Shown here piece after piece: positions 18,767 to 28,409 of a DNA stretch of 64,000 nt (the first letter of the stretch is position 1; each line of letters opens with the position of its first letter). The translations under genes were made by a program, and so were the position numbers. The notes under the pieces were generated by a model that searched no databases, was not told where the DNA came from, and saw nothing but the letters and a program-made list of their open reading frames with translations. The DNA comes from Granulicella aggregans (lineage in GTDB: Bacteria; Acidobacteriota; Terriglobia; Terriglobales; Acidobacteriaceae): the NCBI RefSeq assembly GCF_025685565.1, contig NZ_JAGSYE010000001.1, positions 62,001-126,000 of the forward strand. Direction: 5' to 3'.

Positions 18767-20779
18767 TTATGGAACCATAGGCAAGTCCATGGTCGGGTTC
18801 TTGTTGAGAAAGTCGAACGGCCGCAGCGAGAATGTGTGCCACATGATCGGCATCTGCGGCCAGTCTTCCGCACGAGGAACATGATGGAAGCCGACCGTGT
18901 ACCACGCGACGATGTCCGTGTTCATAATGCTTCGGTTCTGCTTCACCCATTCGGGAAGGCTGTCTTCGCCCTTGCTCCCCATGACGTAGACGCCCGAGAC
19001 GTAGCGTTCATTCGGATCGTAAGGAGTAACCCAAAGGCTATGCTCCGAGAAGCCCGCACGCTTCTGCGGCCATTCCGAGGAAGGCAGCAGGCTGATGCCT
19101 GTCTCGCCCGGCATGATCTCAAAACTGGTGTTCTGGCCCAGGGAGTTCTTCACGCCTTCATTCGCGAACCGCCACATGGCAGGATGGTCGAGCGAGACGT
19201 TCAGCTTCGCGTCGCCCTCGGTCGCAATCATCTCAGGCTTCATCGCCCAGATCCACTTGCGGCCCAGCGATGTCTCGGGCAGCTTGAAGGGAACGAGCTT
19301 GTCCACCATCAGGCTGTTCTTCGTCCCGTCCACATCGAGATCGAGGCGATAGCTGAAGAAGTGGTCGTGGTCGACCGCGCTGGTACCCGGGGCAACCAGC
19401 TGCCCAAACTGCACGGACTTGCCATCGGTATCTGTGCCTTCCATATTGGCGGAGAGCTTGCCGTCCGCCCGCTGGTCCTTCACCGCCTTCACTTCAAGGA
19501 TGCCCGTCGCACCGACGCCCACAGTAATGGACGCGTCTTGCTCGAACCGCCAGTCGAAGAGATAGTCATAGTTGCCAACCGTCGCGACGGTACGGAAGAC
19601 AAGCTCGCGGGTAGGACGCCCGGAGATCGCGTAGGTGTCCTCATCCCAGTGGCGCCACGCCGGGTCGCCACTGACGCGCTCGAACATGCACGCAAGCTGC
19701 GGGCGAATATACGGAGTTCCGTTATCGTGCACGAAGGTGCCGCTGAAGAAGGTGGCATAGGCCGGGCAATCGACCCCAGCCTGCAGCGGCTTGATGATGC
19801 CGCCCGACCCCGTGTTGACGAAGTACTCCCCGGCATCGAGGAACACATGGGAGTTCCAGGTCTCTTCGGGGTCCTGGTAAGGGACATACATCTCGGAGAG
19901 AGCGCCCTCATACAGAACCGACCGCGGCTTGCCTTCGTCCATGTACGTCACAAGGTTCACCACCGGCCCGACACGAGGGTCGAGGCGGAAACGGAACTTC
20001 CAGTTCTGCCAGCTGACCTCGCCATCCTTGATGGTGAAGCTGGGTCCACTCGGCTGCGAGGTGAGAATCGGCTGCGTTCCCGGCAGTGCGGTGCCACCAT
20101 CCGCGTCATAGAGGCTGGTCGTCGGCGGAATGGGGACGGCACCATAGTCCGAGAAGCGAACAATCTTCCTTCCCGCAATATCGACGACGAAGAATATTCC
20201 CGGAATCTCGCGGTCCCAGCCATACTTGGCGTTCGCGGAGTACGTGCATCCACCCCATCCGATGCGCTTCCCCTCTTCCTGCTCTGGCAGTCCAACATAG
20301 CCAGCCGGCGTGACATAGCAGGTCACAAGCCGTGTGTCCGTGATGCCGCGTTTCGTCAGCGCTTCCATCACCCGGGGGTCTTTCTTCAGGACATCATCGA
20401 AGCTGTGCATCTCGGTCTCGGTCATCGGTGCCTGGAAGTTCTTCAACTCGGTGTAGGAGTCGATCTTTCCAGCGGTAACGTCAATCACCGCCTCATAGCT
20501 CTTGCCCTCCGTCAGCAGGACCGCGTCGACCTTGCGCGGCATCGGCTTTCCCATCTTCCAGCCGAGCACCTGCGCCTTAGGCGGCTCGCGCAGAAGCACG
20601 CTTGCGAAGATGGTCTTCTCGGCAAGCTTTCCCGCGGACTGCAGAAGGTTATAGGTCTTCCAGTATTCATCGACACTCAGCGCATCCAGGGGATGGTTGA
20701 CCTTGGGGGGAAGCGCAAACACCTTTGTTACAAAGATGAAGCCGAGCAGGAATGCGATGGAACGTGAACGCAATGCCAA
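18767..20779 (-). CDS. copper amine oxidase (primary-amine oxidase), exported
   Basis: About 670 aa. These enzymes oxidise primary amines to aldehydes with release of ammonia and H2O2, using copper and a self-made topaquinone. The topaquinone motif NYDY is present, with Tyr404 as the predicted modified residue. A HxH copper pair lies in DHDHFFSYRLDLDVDG, and the C-terminal region FHHVPRAEDWPQMP leads into MWHTFSLRPFDFLNKNP as in tyramine/phenethylamine oxidases. The frame is open to ATG at 20833. TTG at 20779 is preferred, because GGAGG lies six bases before it and it then starts directly with a signal peptide (RSRSIAFLLGFIFVTKVFA). Periplasmic action is inferred. A TonB receptor gene follows. 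Confidence 0.9.
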   Translation of the reverse strand: MALRSRSIAFLLGFIFVTKVFALPPKVNHPLDALSVDEYWKTYNLLQSAGKLAEKTIFASVLLREPPKAQVLGWKMGKPMPRKVDAVLLTEGKSYEAVIDVTAGKIDSYTELKNFQAPMTETEMHSFDDVLKKDPRVMEALTKRGITDTRLVTCYVTPAGYVGLPEQEEGKRIGWGGCTYSANAKYGWDREIPGIFFVVDIAGRKIVRFSDYGAVPIPPTTSLYDADGGTALPGTQPILTSQPSGPSFTIKDGEVSWQNWKFRFRLDPRVGPVVNLVTYMDEGKPRSVLYEGALSEMYVPYQDPEETWNSHVFLDAGEYFVNTGSGGIIKPLQAGVDCPAYATFFSGTFVHDNGTPYIRPQLACMFERVSGDPAWRHWDEDTYAISGRPTRELVFRTVATVGNYDYLFDWRFEQDASITVGVGATGILEVKAVKDQRADGKLSANMEGTDTDGKSVQFGQLVAPGTSAVDHDHFFSYRLDLDVDGTKNSLMVDKLVPFKLPETSLGRKWIWAMKPEMIATEGDAKLNVSLDHPAMWRFANEGVKNSLGQNTSFEIMPGETGISLLPSSEWPQKRAGFSEHSLWVTPYDPNERYVSGVYVMGSKGEDSLPEWVKQNRSIMNTDIVAWYTVGFHHVPRAEDWPQMPIMWHTFSLRPFDFLNKNPTMDLPMVP

Positions 20780-21232
20780 GAGAAGCCTCCATTGGTGGAA
20801 TTCCAGAGGAAAACAAGATATCGGGGGACACACCCGTCAACTTCGAAGGGGGAAGGTCTGCGAATCCAAATCGAGCTTCAGGTTGATGCTGTGCGAAAGT
20901 TACGAGCGGCGTACTTCGAGAGTCGAACGTTCCTTGGAGAAAGCCAGACGGCCGATTCCGGATACAACTCGTCCGCGGAAGCGCGTGTCGAGTGAGTGTA
21001 ATTGAGTGGTAACACTCTCGTTATCCGATATCTGCGCCTGCAAGTCAAGTATCTTGAGGTATTTGCTCCAAACCGATGGCCCAGCAGGCAGATGCGTGCC
21101 TTCCTGCCTGTAGAGGCTGGATGGCACGCATCGCTGGGACAGACTCGAGAGAAGTTCGGCAGGTCGACAAAGGAAGTCCGTGGCTGCTTGTCACTGCAAA
21201 TACAGAACTACGCCGCAGCCTGGAGCGGAACC
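20780..21232. other. intergenic region, no recognised gene
   Basis: About 450 bases between the amine oxidase start and the small Cys-rich ORF. Several short open frames exist on both strands, but none shows a ribosome binding site together with protein-like composition. It must contain the amine oxidase promoter. Confidence 0.5.
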
Positions 21233-21391
21233 TCAGGCAGCGTGCAGCCTCGGAATTTGCCCGATAGCCGCGACCGCAAGAACGATCAGCGGTGGGCAAT
21301 CGCTTCGCGATGCGTAGCCAGTGCACGAACCATTGCAGCTGCACGGTCGCTTCGGCGTCTGGGCTGTGTTTGCAGTCTTTGAATCGGCCAT
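21233..21391 (-). CDS. 52-aa Cys-rich peptide with hydrophobic C terminus, under a Crp-type site
   Basis: A 52-codon frame with ATG eight bases after a good ribosome binding site (GGGGAG). The product has a polar N terminus, a cysteine cluster (CSCNGSC, then a fourth Cys in SDCPP) and a hydrophobic stretch LIVLAVAAIG near the end. A perfect Crp-type palindrome lies about 45 bases upstream of the ATG. The peptide could be a small metal-binding or membrane-associated stress peptide; this is inference. No known family is recognised. It lies downstream of, and on the same strand as, a universal stress protein gene and a Crp/Fnr regulator gene. Confidence 0.6.
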   Translation of the reverse strand: MADSKTANTAQTPKRPCSCNGSCTGYASRSDCPPLIVLAVAAIGQIPRLHAA

Positions 21392-21435
21392 CGTGATTCT
21401 CCCCTGGAAGCAGCGTATTGGAGAAAACTACAGAG

Positions 21436-21457
21436 CGATGTGACCGAGATCACATCG
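21436..21457 (-). promoter_or_regulatory. Crp/Fnr-type operator upstream of the small Cys-rich gene
   Basis: A perfect palindrome CGATGTGA-N6-TCACATCG, which matches the Crp consensus TGTGA-N6-TCACA. It lies 44 bases before the ATG at 21391 and beyond the stop of the universal stress gene. The same-strand regulator at 22504-23220 has a recognition helix that fits GTGA half-sites. Confidence 0.7.
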
Positions 21458-21489
21458 CCCTCGGTTCCATTGAAAACGGCTGACGAGAG

Positions 21490-22377
21490 CTAGCAGATCG
21501 TCAGGATGGGGCAGCCTGCCTGGGCAAGCAGGGAGGCGGTGAGACCGCCTTCCACGCGTGTGAGCCAGAAAGACGACCGGCGGGCACCGAGAACGATCAG
21601 GTCGGCTTCCATCCTCTCGGCAAGCCTCAGAATCTGGTCGGCAGCGTCTCCGTACTCGACGACACACTCCGGGCTACACCAGTCATAAGACGACTCGGGA
21701 ATCAGCTCGCTCAGCCGCCTTCCAAAGCCCTCTTTGAGTTGATCGCGCGTCTTAAGGCCCTCATCGTCAAGAGCCAGAACGCAGCAGCAATAAAGATGGG
21801 CGGCGCTGTCTTGTGCGAAGGACAGAGCGATAGGCGCCGCTTTAGCTGCCTCCGGGGAGAAATCCGTCGCATACACGATCTTCTTGAAGACAAGCGGCCC
21901 AGGCTTCGGCATCTTCGCCATAGGCCCGACGGTAAGAACTGGGCAAACCGCCCCGCGCAGGATCTTCTCCGCCGTAGAACCGAGGATGAGGCGGGCAAGG
22001 CCAGACTTCGCCTCGGTTCCGGCCACAATCAGATCAGCTTGATGCTCCCCTGCAATCTCCAGCAGAGCATCGGCTGGCCGGTGACCTTCGGTTGAGACGA
22101 GGCTCGTTGGAATCCCGTCCAACTTCAGTTGCGAGACGAAGCTCTGGAGATTGTCGGTACTGATGCTCTTCCTCTCCGCCAGCATGCTGTGGACGATCGC
22201 CTCTTCATACGAGACCACGACCGACGGATCGAAGACATTGGCGATCTCCAGCTTCGAGTTGAAGCGACGGGCGATTCCTACGGCATAGGCCGCCGCTTTT
22301 TCAGAAGCATAGGAGAAGTCCGTAGCGACCAGGATTCTCTCTAAGGACACGGCGACTGGTTCTTGAAGGAGTGACAT
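21490..22377 (-). CDS. tandem universal stress protein (two UspA domains)
   Basis: About 295 aa, two UspA domains back to back. Domain 1 starts ERILVATDFSYASEKAAAYA and ends with the nucleotide-binding-like run IVAGTEAKSGLARLILGSTAEKI. Domain 2 starts KKIVYATDFSPEAAKAAP and ends IVLGARRSSFW, where the G-2x-G-9x-G(S/T) motif is degenerate. The second domain may therefore not bind ATP. ATG at 22377 has GAGG six bases upstream and is preferred over the longer GTG start at 22428. A perfect Crp-type palindrome lies upstream at 22475-22492. Usp proteins of this type are commonly induced by low oxygen or starvation; here control by the adjacent Crp/Fnr protein is likely. Confidence 0.88.
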   Translation of the reverse strand: MSLLQEPVAVSLERILVATDFSYASEKAAAYAVGIARRFNSKLEIANVFDPSVVVSYEEAIVHSMLAERKSISTDNLQSFVSQLKLDGIPTSLVSTEGHRPADALLEIAGEHQADLIVAGTEAKSGLARLILGSTAEKILRGAVCPVLTVGPMAKMPKPGPLVFKKIVYATDFSPEAAKAAPIALSFAQDSAAHLYCCCVLALDDEGLKTRDQLKEGFGRRLSELIPESSYDWCSPECVVEYGDAADQILRLAERMEADLIVLGARRSSFWLTRVEGGLTASLLAQAGCPILTIC

Positions 22378-22474
22378 CGGCGACCTCAGCAGTTGCGTCT
22401 TGGCACCGTCTTCTGTGCCTGCAACCACGCTAGGCGTACTTCTCGCCGAATTCAGTGACGCCGCTCACGAGTCA

Positions 22475-22492
22475 GCGTGACGCAGATCACGC
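22475..22492 (-). promoter_or_regulatory. Crp/Fnr-type operator upstream of the universal stress gene
   Basis: A perfect palindrome GCGTGA-N6-TCACGC in the gap between the Crp/Fnr gene stop (22504) and the stress protein start. It shares the GTGA-N6-TCAC core with the site at 21436-21457. Confidence 0.7.
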
Positions 22493-22503
22493 GGGCCGCT
22501 AAT

Positions 22504-23220
22504 TTATTCAGAAGCGAGCGCGGTCAACTCTTCGGGCATCAGGATATGCACGGTCGCGCCGTTGATTCGAATGAAGTTGTCTTTCTGCAGCCGAGTCAAC
22601 GTGCGCGAAACGGTCTCGCGCGACGTGCCGGTGAAATTCGCGAGATCGTCATGGGTAAGGACCATGTTGAAGCGCATGCCAGCGTCTCCACAGGATGCCG
22701 ACCTCCCCCAGTCCAGCAGCAATCCCGCGATGCGGCCCGGAACCGAGCCTGAAAGCGCAAGTCGGCGAGCGTCCGAATAGGCGGCTTTGTATTCGTCGGA
22801 GAGTGCTTTCGCGGCGTGCATGCTGGCCTCACCATGGCGATTCAGGAAGGGTAGAAACTCCTTCTTTCCGATCGCCTTTAGAGAAACAGGCTCCAGACAC
22901 TCTGCTGTGACCTCGAAAGCAGAGCCCGAGATGACCGCACTCAGCCCAAGCACGTCTCCGGCGAGCGCAATCCGGAGGTTGAGCGTCTTGCCGTCGCGCG
23001 ACGAACAGGACAGCTTCACCTTGCCCTCGCACAGGATGTACACCCTGTCGCCTGGATCGCCTTCCCTGAAGAGAATCGCTCCTTTAGGAAGAGATGCCGG
23101 GCTGCCGATCGCGTCAAAGTCAGCGAGCGCTTCAGGCGCGAGATTGCAGAACATGTGCTGGGGTCGCCAGCCACAGTGCTGGCAATCGGCGGGAACACGA
23201 AGATTGAGGCGGTGAGGCAT
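22504..23220 (-). CDS. Crp/Fnr family transcriptional regulator with N-terminal Cys cluster
   Basis: A 238-aa protein. It has a cyclic-nucleotide-binding-type beta roll (about residues 25-145, [24 protein letters not shown]) and a C-terminal winged helix with recognition helix [17 protein letters not shown]. The Arg-Glu and the later Arg match Crp contacts to GTGA, while Ser at the Fnr position replaces Crp Gly. The N terminus carries [16 protein letters not shown] (Cys13, Cys16, Cys25), with further cysteines in the roll. That is reminiscent of, but spaced differently from, the Fnr 4Fe-4S cluster (C-x2-C-x5-C). Oxygen or redox sensing is plausible but not shown. Two matching palindromes precede the next two same-strand genes. 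Confidence 0.88.
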   Translation of the reverse strand: MPHRLNLRVPADCQHCGWRPQHMFCNLAPEALADFDAIGSPASLPKGAILFREGDPGDRVYILCEGKVKLSCSSRDGKTLNLRIALAGDVLGLSAVISGSAFEVTAECLEPVSLKAIGKKEFLPFLNRHGEASMHAAKALSDEYKAAYSDARRLALSGSVPGRIAGLLLDWGRSASCGDAGMRFNMVLTHDDLANFTGTSRETVSRTLTRLQKDNFIRINGATVHILMPEELTALASE

Positions 23221-23243
23221 CAGGCTGGCCTTTCCGGACCTTT

Positions 23244-23270
23244 GCGCAATCCCGAAGGAAGGGGTTGCGC
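23244..23270. other. strong hairpin between the divergent crp-like gene and pckG
   Basis: GCGCAATCCC and GGGGTTGCGC can pair over 10 positions (one G-U) with a 7-base loop. It lies 24 bases before the regulator start and about 170 bases before pckG. There is no adjacent T run on either strand, so it is not an evident terminator. It could be a leader structure or an operator. Confidence 0.5.
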
Positions 23271-23438
23271 CTTGAGTCTAGCAGAGCGGCTCCGGGCAAC
23301 ATTACCTACCAAGAGCGACCATCTTTGCGTGGAATGGCTGGCGGCGTAGTCTGTAAGGACGCGTCTTGCGCCCCTTTTGCGGGCAGCATCTGCGAAAAGA
23401 TCACCAGCGCCCATTGGCCACGGAACGCGGAGGAAAAG

Positions 23439-25295
23439 ATGGTAACGCATACGGAAAAGCAGGCAGTCTCAGTCCCAACCAGCAACAAGCACCTGATCCG
23501 CTGGGTGGAGAAGATGGCAGACCTCTGCCAGCCCGCCCGCATCCACTGGATCGACGGCTCGGAGGCCGAGAACAAGTGGCTCTGCGACGGTCTTGTAGAA
23601 GCCGGAACTTTCACCCGTCTGCCGGAGGAGAACTGGCCGGGATGCTTCTACGCCCGCTCCAGCCCGAACGACGTCGCCCGCGTCGAAGACCGCACCTTCA
23701 TCTGCTCCCTGTCGAAGGATGCCGCTGGCCCGACGAACAACTGGGAAGATCCCTTCGTCATGCGCAAGAAGCTGAAGCAGCTCTTTCGCGGATCGATGCG
23801 CGGCCGCACGATGTACGTCATGCCGTTCTCCATGGGTCCAATCGGCTCCCCAATGTCGCAGATCGGCGTTCAGTTGACGGACTCCGCCTACGCCGTCGTG
23901 AACATGCGCATCATGGCGCGGATCGGAACTCCCGTATACACCGAGATCGATCGCGACGAAAAACGCGTCGTCCCGTGCCTGCACTCCATTGGCGCACCAC
24001 TCGCGCCGGGCCAGCAAGACGTCCCTTGGCCGCAGAACGACACCAAGTACATCGTCCACTTCCCGGAGACGCGCGAGATCTGGTCCTACGGGTCTGGATA
24101 TGGCGGAAACGCCTTGCTTGGGAAGAAGTGCTTCGCCTTGCGCATCGCTTCGAACATCGCTCGCGATGAAGGATGGATGGCCGAGCACATGCTCATCGTC
24201 GGCGTCGAAAGCCCCGCCGATGCCGAAGGCCGCACCGAAAAGACTTACGTGGCTGCAGCCTTCCCCTCCGCCTGCGGCAAGACGAACTTTGCCATGCTGA
24301 TTCCGCCAGCGGGCTTCGAGGGCTGGAAGGTCTGGACGGTGGGCGACGATATCGCATGGATCAAACCAGACGCAACCGGCCAGCTACGCGCGATCAACCC
24401 CGAGAGCGGCTTCTTCGGCGTCGCCCCCGGCACCAGCGAGAAGACGAACCCCAATGCGATGGCAACGCTCCGCGCCAACACCATCTTCACCAACGTCGCG
24501 CTCGTCCTGCGCGATGGCAAGCCCGATGGCGTCTGGTGGGAGGGCATGAGCGACATTCCTCCGGCAGGCCAAGGTGTTTCGATAGAAGACTGGCGCGGCA
24601 ATGCATGGCAGGCAGGCAGCGCGACACCAGCAGCGCATCCAAACGGTCGCTTCACCGCTCCAGCATCACAATGCCCAACCATCGATCCCTCATGGGAAGA
24701 TCCGAACGGCGTGCTCATCTCCGCATTCATCTTCGGAGGTCGCCGCCCCAGCACCATGCCGCTCGTCTTCCAGGCATTCAACTGGAGCTCGGGCGTCTAC
24801 ATCGGCGCGACCATGGGCTCAGAGACGACAGCCGCTGCAGGAGGCAAGATCGGCACAGTGCGCCGCGATCCCATGGCGATGCTTCCCTTCTGCGGCTACC
24901 ACATGGGCGACTACTTCCGTCACTGGCTGCGCATGCAGCGCAACCTGACCAGCACACCGCGAGTCTTTCACGTCAACTGGTTCCGCAAGGATGAACACGG
25001 CAAGTTCCTCTGGCCCGGCTACAGCGAGAACATGCGCGTGCTGAAGTGGGTCGTTGACCGCGTCCGCGGCCGAGTGCGTGGCAAAGAAACGCCCATCGGC
25101 TGGACGCCGAAGTACAACGACATCAACTGGTCCGGACTCGACTTCAGCTACGAGCAGTTCCAGGAGCTCCAGACCGTGGATCGCGAAGCATGGAAGCGCG
25201 AAGTAATGGGCCACGAGGAACTCTTCCTCATGCTCCACGACCATCTGCCCGCCGAGATGATCTACGAACGTGAACTGCTAATCTGCCGCCTCTAG
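23439..25295 (+). CDS. pckG: phosphoenolpyruvate carboxykinase (GTP)
   Basis: A 618-aa GTP-dependent PEP carboxykinase, converting oxaloacetate and GTP to PEP, CO2 and GDP: the first step of gluconeogenesis. The P-loop [13 protein letters not shown] includes the hyper-reactive Cys of the GTP class, and GDDIAWI follows as the metal-binding kinase-2 region. The substrate-side residues [15 protein letters not shown] and the C-terminal [15 protein letters not shown] are also class-typical. Length is normal. ATG at 23439 has GGAGG five bases upstream. The frame runs further upstream, but without support. The 3' end overlaps the convergent RND pump gene by 18 bases. Its presence fits an organism living on amino acids, nucleobases and organic acids. 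Confidence 0.96.
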   Translation: MVTHTEKQAVSVPTSNKHLIRWVEKMADLCQPARIHWIDGSEAENKWLCDGLVEAGTFTRLPEENWPGCFYARSSPNDVARVEDRTFICSLSKDAAGPTNNWEDPFVMRKKLKQLFRGSMRGRTMYVMPFSMGPIGSPMSQIGVQLTDSAYAVVNMRIMARIGTPVYTEIDRDEKRVVPCLHSIGAPLAPGQQDVPWPQNDTKYIVHFPETREIWSYGSGYGGNALLGKKCFALRIASNIARDEGWMAEHMLIVGVESPADAEGRTEKTYVAAAFPSACGKTNFAMLIPPAGFEGWKVWTVGDDIAWIKPDATGQLRAINPESGFFGVAPGTSEKTNPNAMATLRANTIFTNVALVLRDGKPDGVWWEGMSDIPPAGQGVSIEDWRGNAWQAGSATPAAHPNGRFTAPASQCPTIDPSWEDPNGVLISAFIFGGRRPSTMPLVFQAFNWSSGVYIGATMGSETTAAAGGKIGTVRRDPMAMLPFCGYHMGDYFRHWLRMQRNLTSTPRVFHVNWFRKDEHGKFLWPGYSENMRVLKWVVDRVRGRVRGKETPIGWTPKYNDINWSGLDFSYEQFQELQTVDREAWKREVMGHEELFLMLHDHLPAEMIYERELLICRL

Positions 25296-28200
25296 CTCCG
25301 CGCGTTCTTGTCTGCGCTCGCCACGCAAGGTGATCTGGTAGTAGAGTGCAGGCGTAACGATCAAGCTCAGCACCACCGAGAGCACCAGCCCTCCAATCAC
25401 CGCAATCGCCAGCGGTTGCAGCATCTGCGAGCCCGCACCGAGCGCAAACGCCAGCGGCAACATCCCGCACATGGCAGCCGTCGCTGTCATCACGATGGGC
25501 CGCAGACGCCGCTGCGCTGCCTGCATCATGGCGTCGAGCGCATTGGCTCCCTCGACGCGCGCACGCTCATCGGCGTCGAGCAGAAGAATGCCGTTCTTCG
25601 CCACAATGCCGATCACCATGATGAGTCCAATGAAGCTGGCGACGTTGAAGCCTGTCCCCGTGATGAGTAATGCAAACAGCACTCCAGCGATCGAGAGAAC
25701 GGAGCTTGTAAGAATGGCGATCGGCGCGGCAAAGTTGCGGAACTCTACCAGCAGCACACCGAAGACAAGAGCCAGCGCCAGCACGAGCACCTTCGCCAGA
25801 TCGGCGAATGACTTCTGCTGCTCCTGGTACGTTCCTCCGTACTCCACATGCACGTTCGAGGGAAGATGAAGCCCTGCGACCGCTGCCTTCACCTTCACCA
25901 TCGCCCCTCCAAGGTCTGATCCTTCGAGTCGTCCGCTGACGAGAACAACCTGCTGCAGGTTCTCGCGGCTGATCTCGTTCTGCGGCGGTAGTTCGACAAC
26001 CTTCGCCATCGATCCCAAGGTCGCCGTGTGGCCGCTGGCGGAGTTGAAGACCGTGTTCTGAATCGCATCGAGCGAACTGCGATGGGTATCGTCCATGCGC
26101 ACACGGATGGTGTACGGCCGGCCATCGACGATCATCGGCTCGCTCGCCGGAAGTCCATCGAGCAGGGTCGTCGCATCCTCGGCGATCTCCCGCGGTGTAA
26201 AGCCGAGCCGCGCGGCGATAGCGGGGTCAATCTGGAAAGTAGTCGCGGGGCCGCTGAGAGTATTGTCGACGCCGTTCTGGGTGTCGACGATGCCGGGGAT
26301 CTTCGCAATCGCCCCCTGAACCTTTGGTCCAAGTTCGTGAAGCAGTGCGCCATCGCTGGAGAAGAGCTTGATCTGCACCGGCTCCGGCGAATTCGACAGA
26401 TCGCCGATCATGTCCTCGAGTACTTGCGGAAACTCCATATCGAGCTGCGGATACTTCTCGGCGATGCGCCCTCGAACATCCGCGATGATCTCCTCAATGT
26501 TCCGCTTGCGATTGGGCTTGAGCCGAACGGTCATGTCGCCGCGATTGGCCTCGGTGACGGCTGCCAGGCCGAGTTGAAGTCCCGTGCGACGGGTGGTGAA
26601 GAGCACCTCCGGCGTATCGCGGAGAATCTGTTCTACATCATCGATGATATGTGTAGTCGTCGCGATCGAGCTGCCAGCCTGGGTGATGTAGTCGAAGATG
26701 AACGCTCCTTCGTCCATCTTCGGCAACAGGTCAGTGCTTAGCTGGCTATAGGTGAGATAGCCTCCAGCGATCAACAAAGCCGCCACAACCAGGATGGCCC
26801 ACGGCCGTGTGATCGCCCAGTTGAGAGCGCTGCTATGCAGAGCCAGAACCCTCTGCATCACGGTGCCGTGCTCGTCATGGCTACGCTCCACGCCTTGCTT
26901 CCGCTCACGCAGTAGCGAAAGCGAGAGTGCCGGAGTGAAACTGAGAGCGAGCAGCAGCGAGGTGAGTAGCGAGGCGGTCATCGTGACCGCAAGCGCACGG
27001 AAGAAGCTGCCGGTCACACCCGTCACACCGATCAGCGGAAGGAAGACGACAACCGGCGTAATCGTCGAGCCGATCAGCGGCACGGTGATCTCCCGCAACG
27101 CAAGGCGCACCGCATCGGCGCGGCCCTGTCCTGAGTCGCGATGCACAACGATGTTCTCGACCACCACGATGGCGTCATCGATCACCAGGCCAATCGCGGC
27201 GGCGAGGCCGCCGAGGGTCATCAGGTTAAAGCTCTGTCCAATGATCCAGAGAAAAAGGATGGTGATGGCAACGGTGACTGGGATGACCAGCCCAGCGACC
27301 AGTGAGGAACTCCAGTCGCCAAGGAAGAGAAAGAGCACAACGCAGGCGAGCACAAGGCCGATGAGGATCGCATCGCGTACGCTGGCGATGCTCTCATGCA
27401 CAAGCTCCGATTGGTCGTAGAACGCCGTGATATGAACGCCATCGGGAAGGCTCGCACTCAGTGTCTTGATCTCGTCAGCCACAGCATTGGCAACAGCGAC
27501 CGTATTGCTCGTCGGCTGGCGCGTGATGTTCAGCAGCACCGCGGGCTGACCCTGCGCCGCGACGCGTGTGTACACCGGAAGCGTCGCCGGCACGATCTTC
27601 GCAACATCGGCGATATGGATCGGAACATTGTTCGCCGTCGTCTTGACGACAAGATTGCCAAGGCTCTCCACGTCGTGCGCCTGCGACCCAACCAGCCCGA
27701 GGATAAGTTGGTGGTCGGCCTCATAAAGACCAGGCGAATCGATGATGTTCGAGTTCTGCACCCCGTTCACCAGGTCGGCCATGGTGACGCCGGTGGTCTG
27801 CAGCCTTGCCTCATCCGGAACGATGTGAAACTCCGGCACCTGCCCGCCCTGCACAGTGACAGTGCTGACCCCGAGCACACGGTTCAACGGCGGCTTCAAC
27901 TCATACGTGGCGATCTGCCACAACGCCGTCTGCGAGATGGTGTCCTTGCCGCGATCGTCCGCCGTCAGCGCATATCCGAGGATCGGAAACGTCGCGAACG
28001 TGAGCCGGTTGGTCGTGATCTTCACCGTAGGGGGCAGCTCCGACTGGATCCTCGAGAGTGCCGCATCCGTCAACTGGAGCGTGCGGAACATATCCACGTT
28101 CCAGTCGAAGAAGAGGCTCACTTCGGCTGAGCCACGGCTGGTAGTACTCCGCACCGTCACCAGGCCCGGCACGCTATTCACCGCGTCTTCGATGGGCTTG

Positions 28201-28409
28201 GTGATCGTCACCTGCATCTGCTCGACCGGCATCACGCCGTTATCGACGCCGATAACAACACGCGGAAAATTGGTATCCGGAAAGACCGAGATCGGCACCT
28301 GGAACGCAGCGTAGATCCCCGCGACCGTGAGCGCAGCCAGAAGGAAGAAGATCGGCTTGGCCGCGCGTGTCAGCCAGAAGCTGCTCTCGCTCTTCGTCTC
28401 TGCGATCAC
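25278..28409 (-). CDS. RND efflux transporter, inner-membrane pump subunit
   Basis: A 1043-aa proton-driven pump of the AcrB/CzcA superfamily. It has an N-terminal helix, two large periplasmic loops and helices in between. The helix-4 motif [21 protein letters not shown] carries the two acidic relay residues. It also has [18 protein letters not shown] at the porter start and a second hydrophobic half beginning near residue 850. Substrate class cannot be settled; single-pump organisation and the two-component control would suit metal or small-molecule export. The GTG start overlaps the adaptor stop (GTGA), so the two are coupled. It is the last gene of the efflux operon and overlaps the convergent pckG. 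Confidence 0.92.
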   Translation of the reverse strand: MIAETKSESSFWLTRAAKPIFFLLAALTVAGIYAAFQVPISVFPDTNFPRVVIGVDNGVMPVEQMQVTITKPIEDAVNSVPGLVTVRSTTSRGSAEVSLFFDWNVDMFRTLQLTDAALSRIQSELPPTVKITTNRLTFATFPILGYALTADDRGKDTISQTALWQIATYELKPPLNRVLGVSTVTVQGGQVPEFHIVPDEARLQTTGVTMADLVNGVQNSNIIDSPGLYEADHQLILGLVGSQAHDVESLGNLVVKTTANNVPIHIADVAKIVPATLPVYTRVAAQGQPAVLLNITRQPTSNTVAVANAVADEIKTLSASLPDGVHITAFYDQSELVHESIASVRDAILIGLVLACVVLFLFLGDWSSSLVAGLVIPVTVAITILFLWIIGQSFNLMTLGGLAAAIGLVIDDAIVVVENIVVHRDSGQGRADAVRLALREITVPLIGSTITPVVVFLPLIGVTGVTGSFFRALAVTMTASLLTSLLLALSFTPALSLSLLRERKQGVERSHDEHGTVMQRVLALHSSALNWAITRPWAILVVAALLIAGGYLTYSQLSTDLLPKMDEGAFIFDYITQAGSSIATTTHIIDDVEQILRDTPEVLFTTRRTGLQLGLAAVTEANRGDMTVRLKPNRKRNIEEIIADVRGRIAEKYPQLDMEFPQVLEDMIGDLSNSPEPVQIKLFSSDGALLHELGPKVQGAIAKIPGIVDTQNGVDNTLSGPATTFQIDPAIAARLGFTPREIAEDATTLLDGLPASEPMIVDGRPYTIRVRMDDTHRSSLDAIQNTVFNSASGHTATLGSMAKVVELPPQNEISRENLQQVVLVSGRLEGSDLGGAMVKVKAAVAGLHLPSNVHVEYGGTYQEQQKSFADLAKVLVLALALVFGVLLVEFRNFAAPIAILTSSVLSIAGVLFALLITGTGFNVASFIGLIMVIGIVAKNGILLLDADERARVEGANALDAMMQAAQRRLRPIVMTATAAMCGMLPLAFALGAGSQMLQPLAIAVIGGLVLSVVLSLIVTPALYYQITLRGERRQERAELEAAD

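Noticed and set aside
18734..20767. 677-codon plus-strand frame
   Set aside because: Antisense of the copper amine oxidase, which has its full motif set on the minus strand.
20834..21232. Several frames of 60-130 codons upstream of the amine oxidase
   Set aside because: No ribosome binding sites, no protein-like patterns, and mutually overlapping on both strands.
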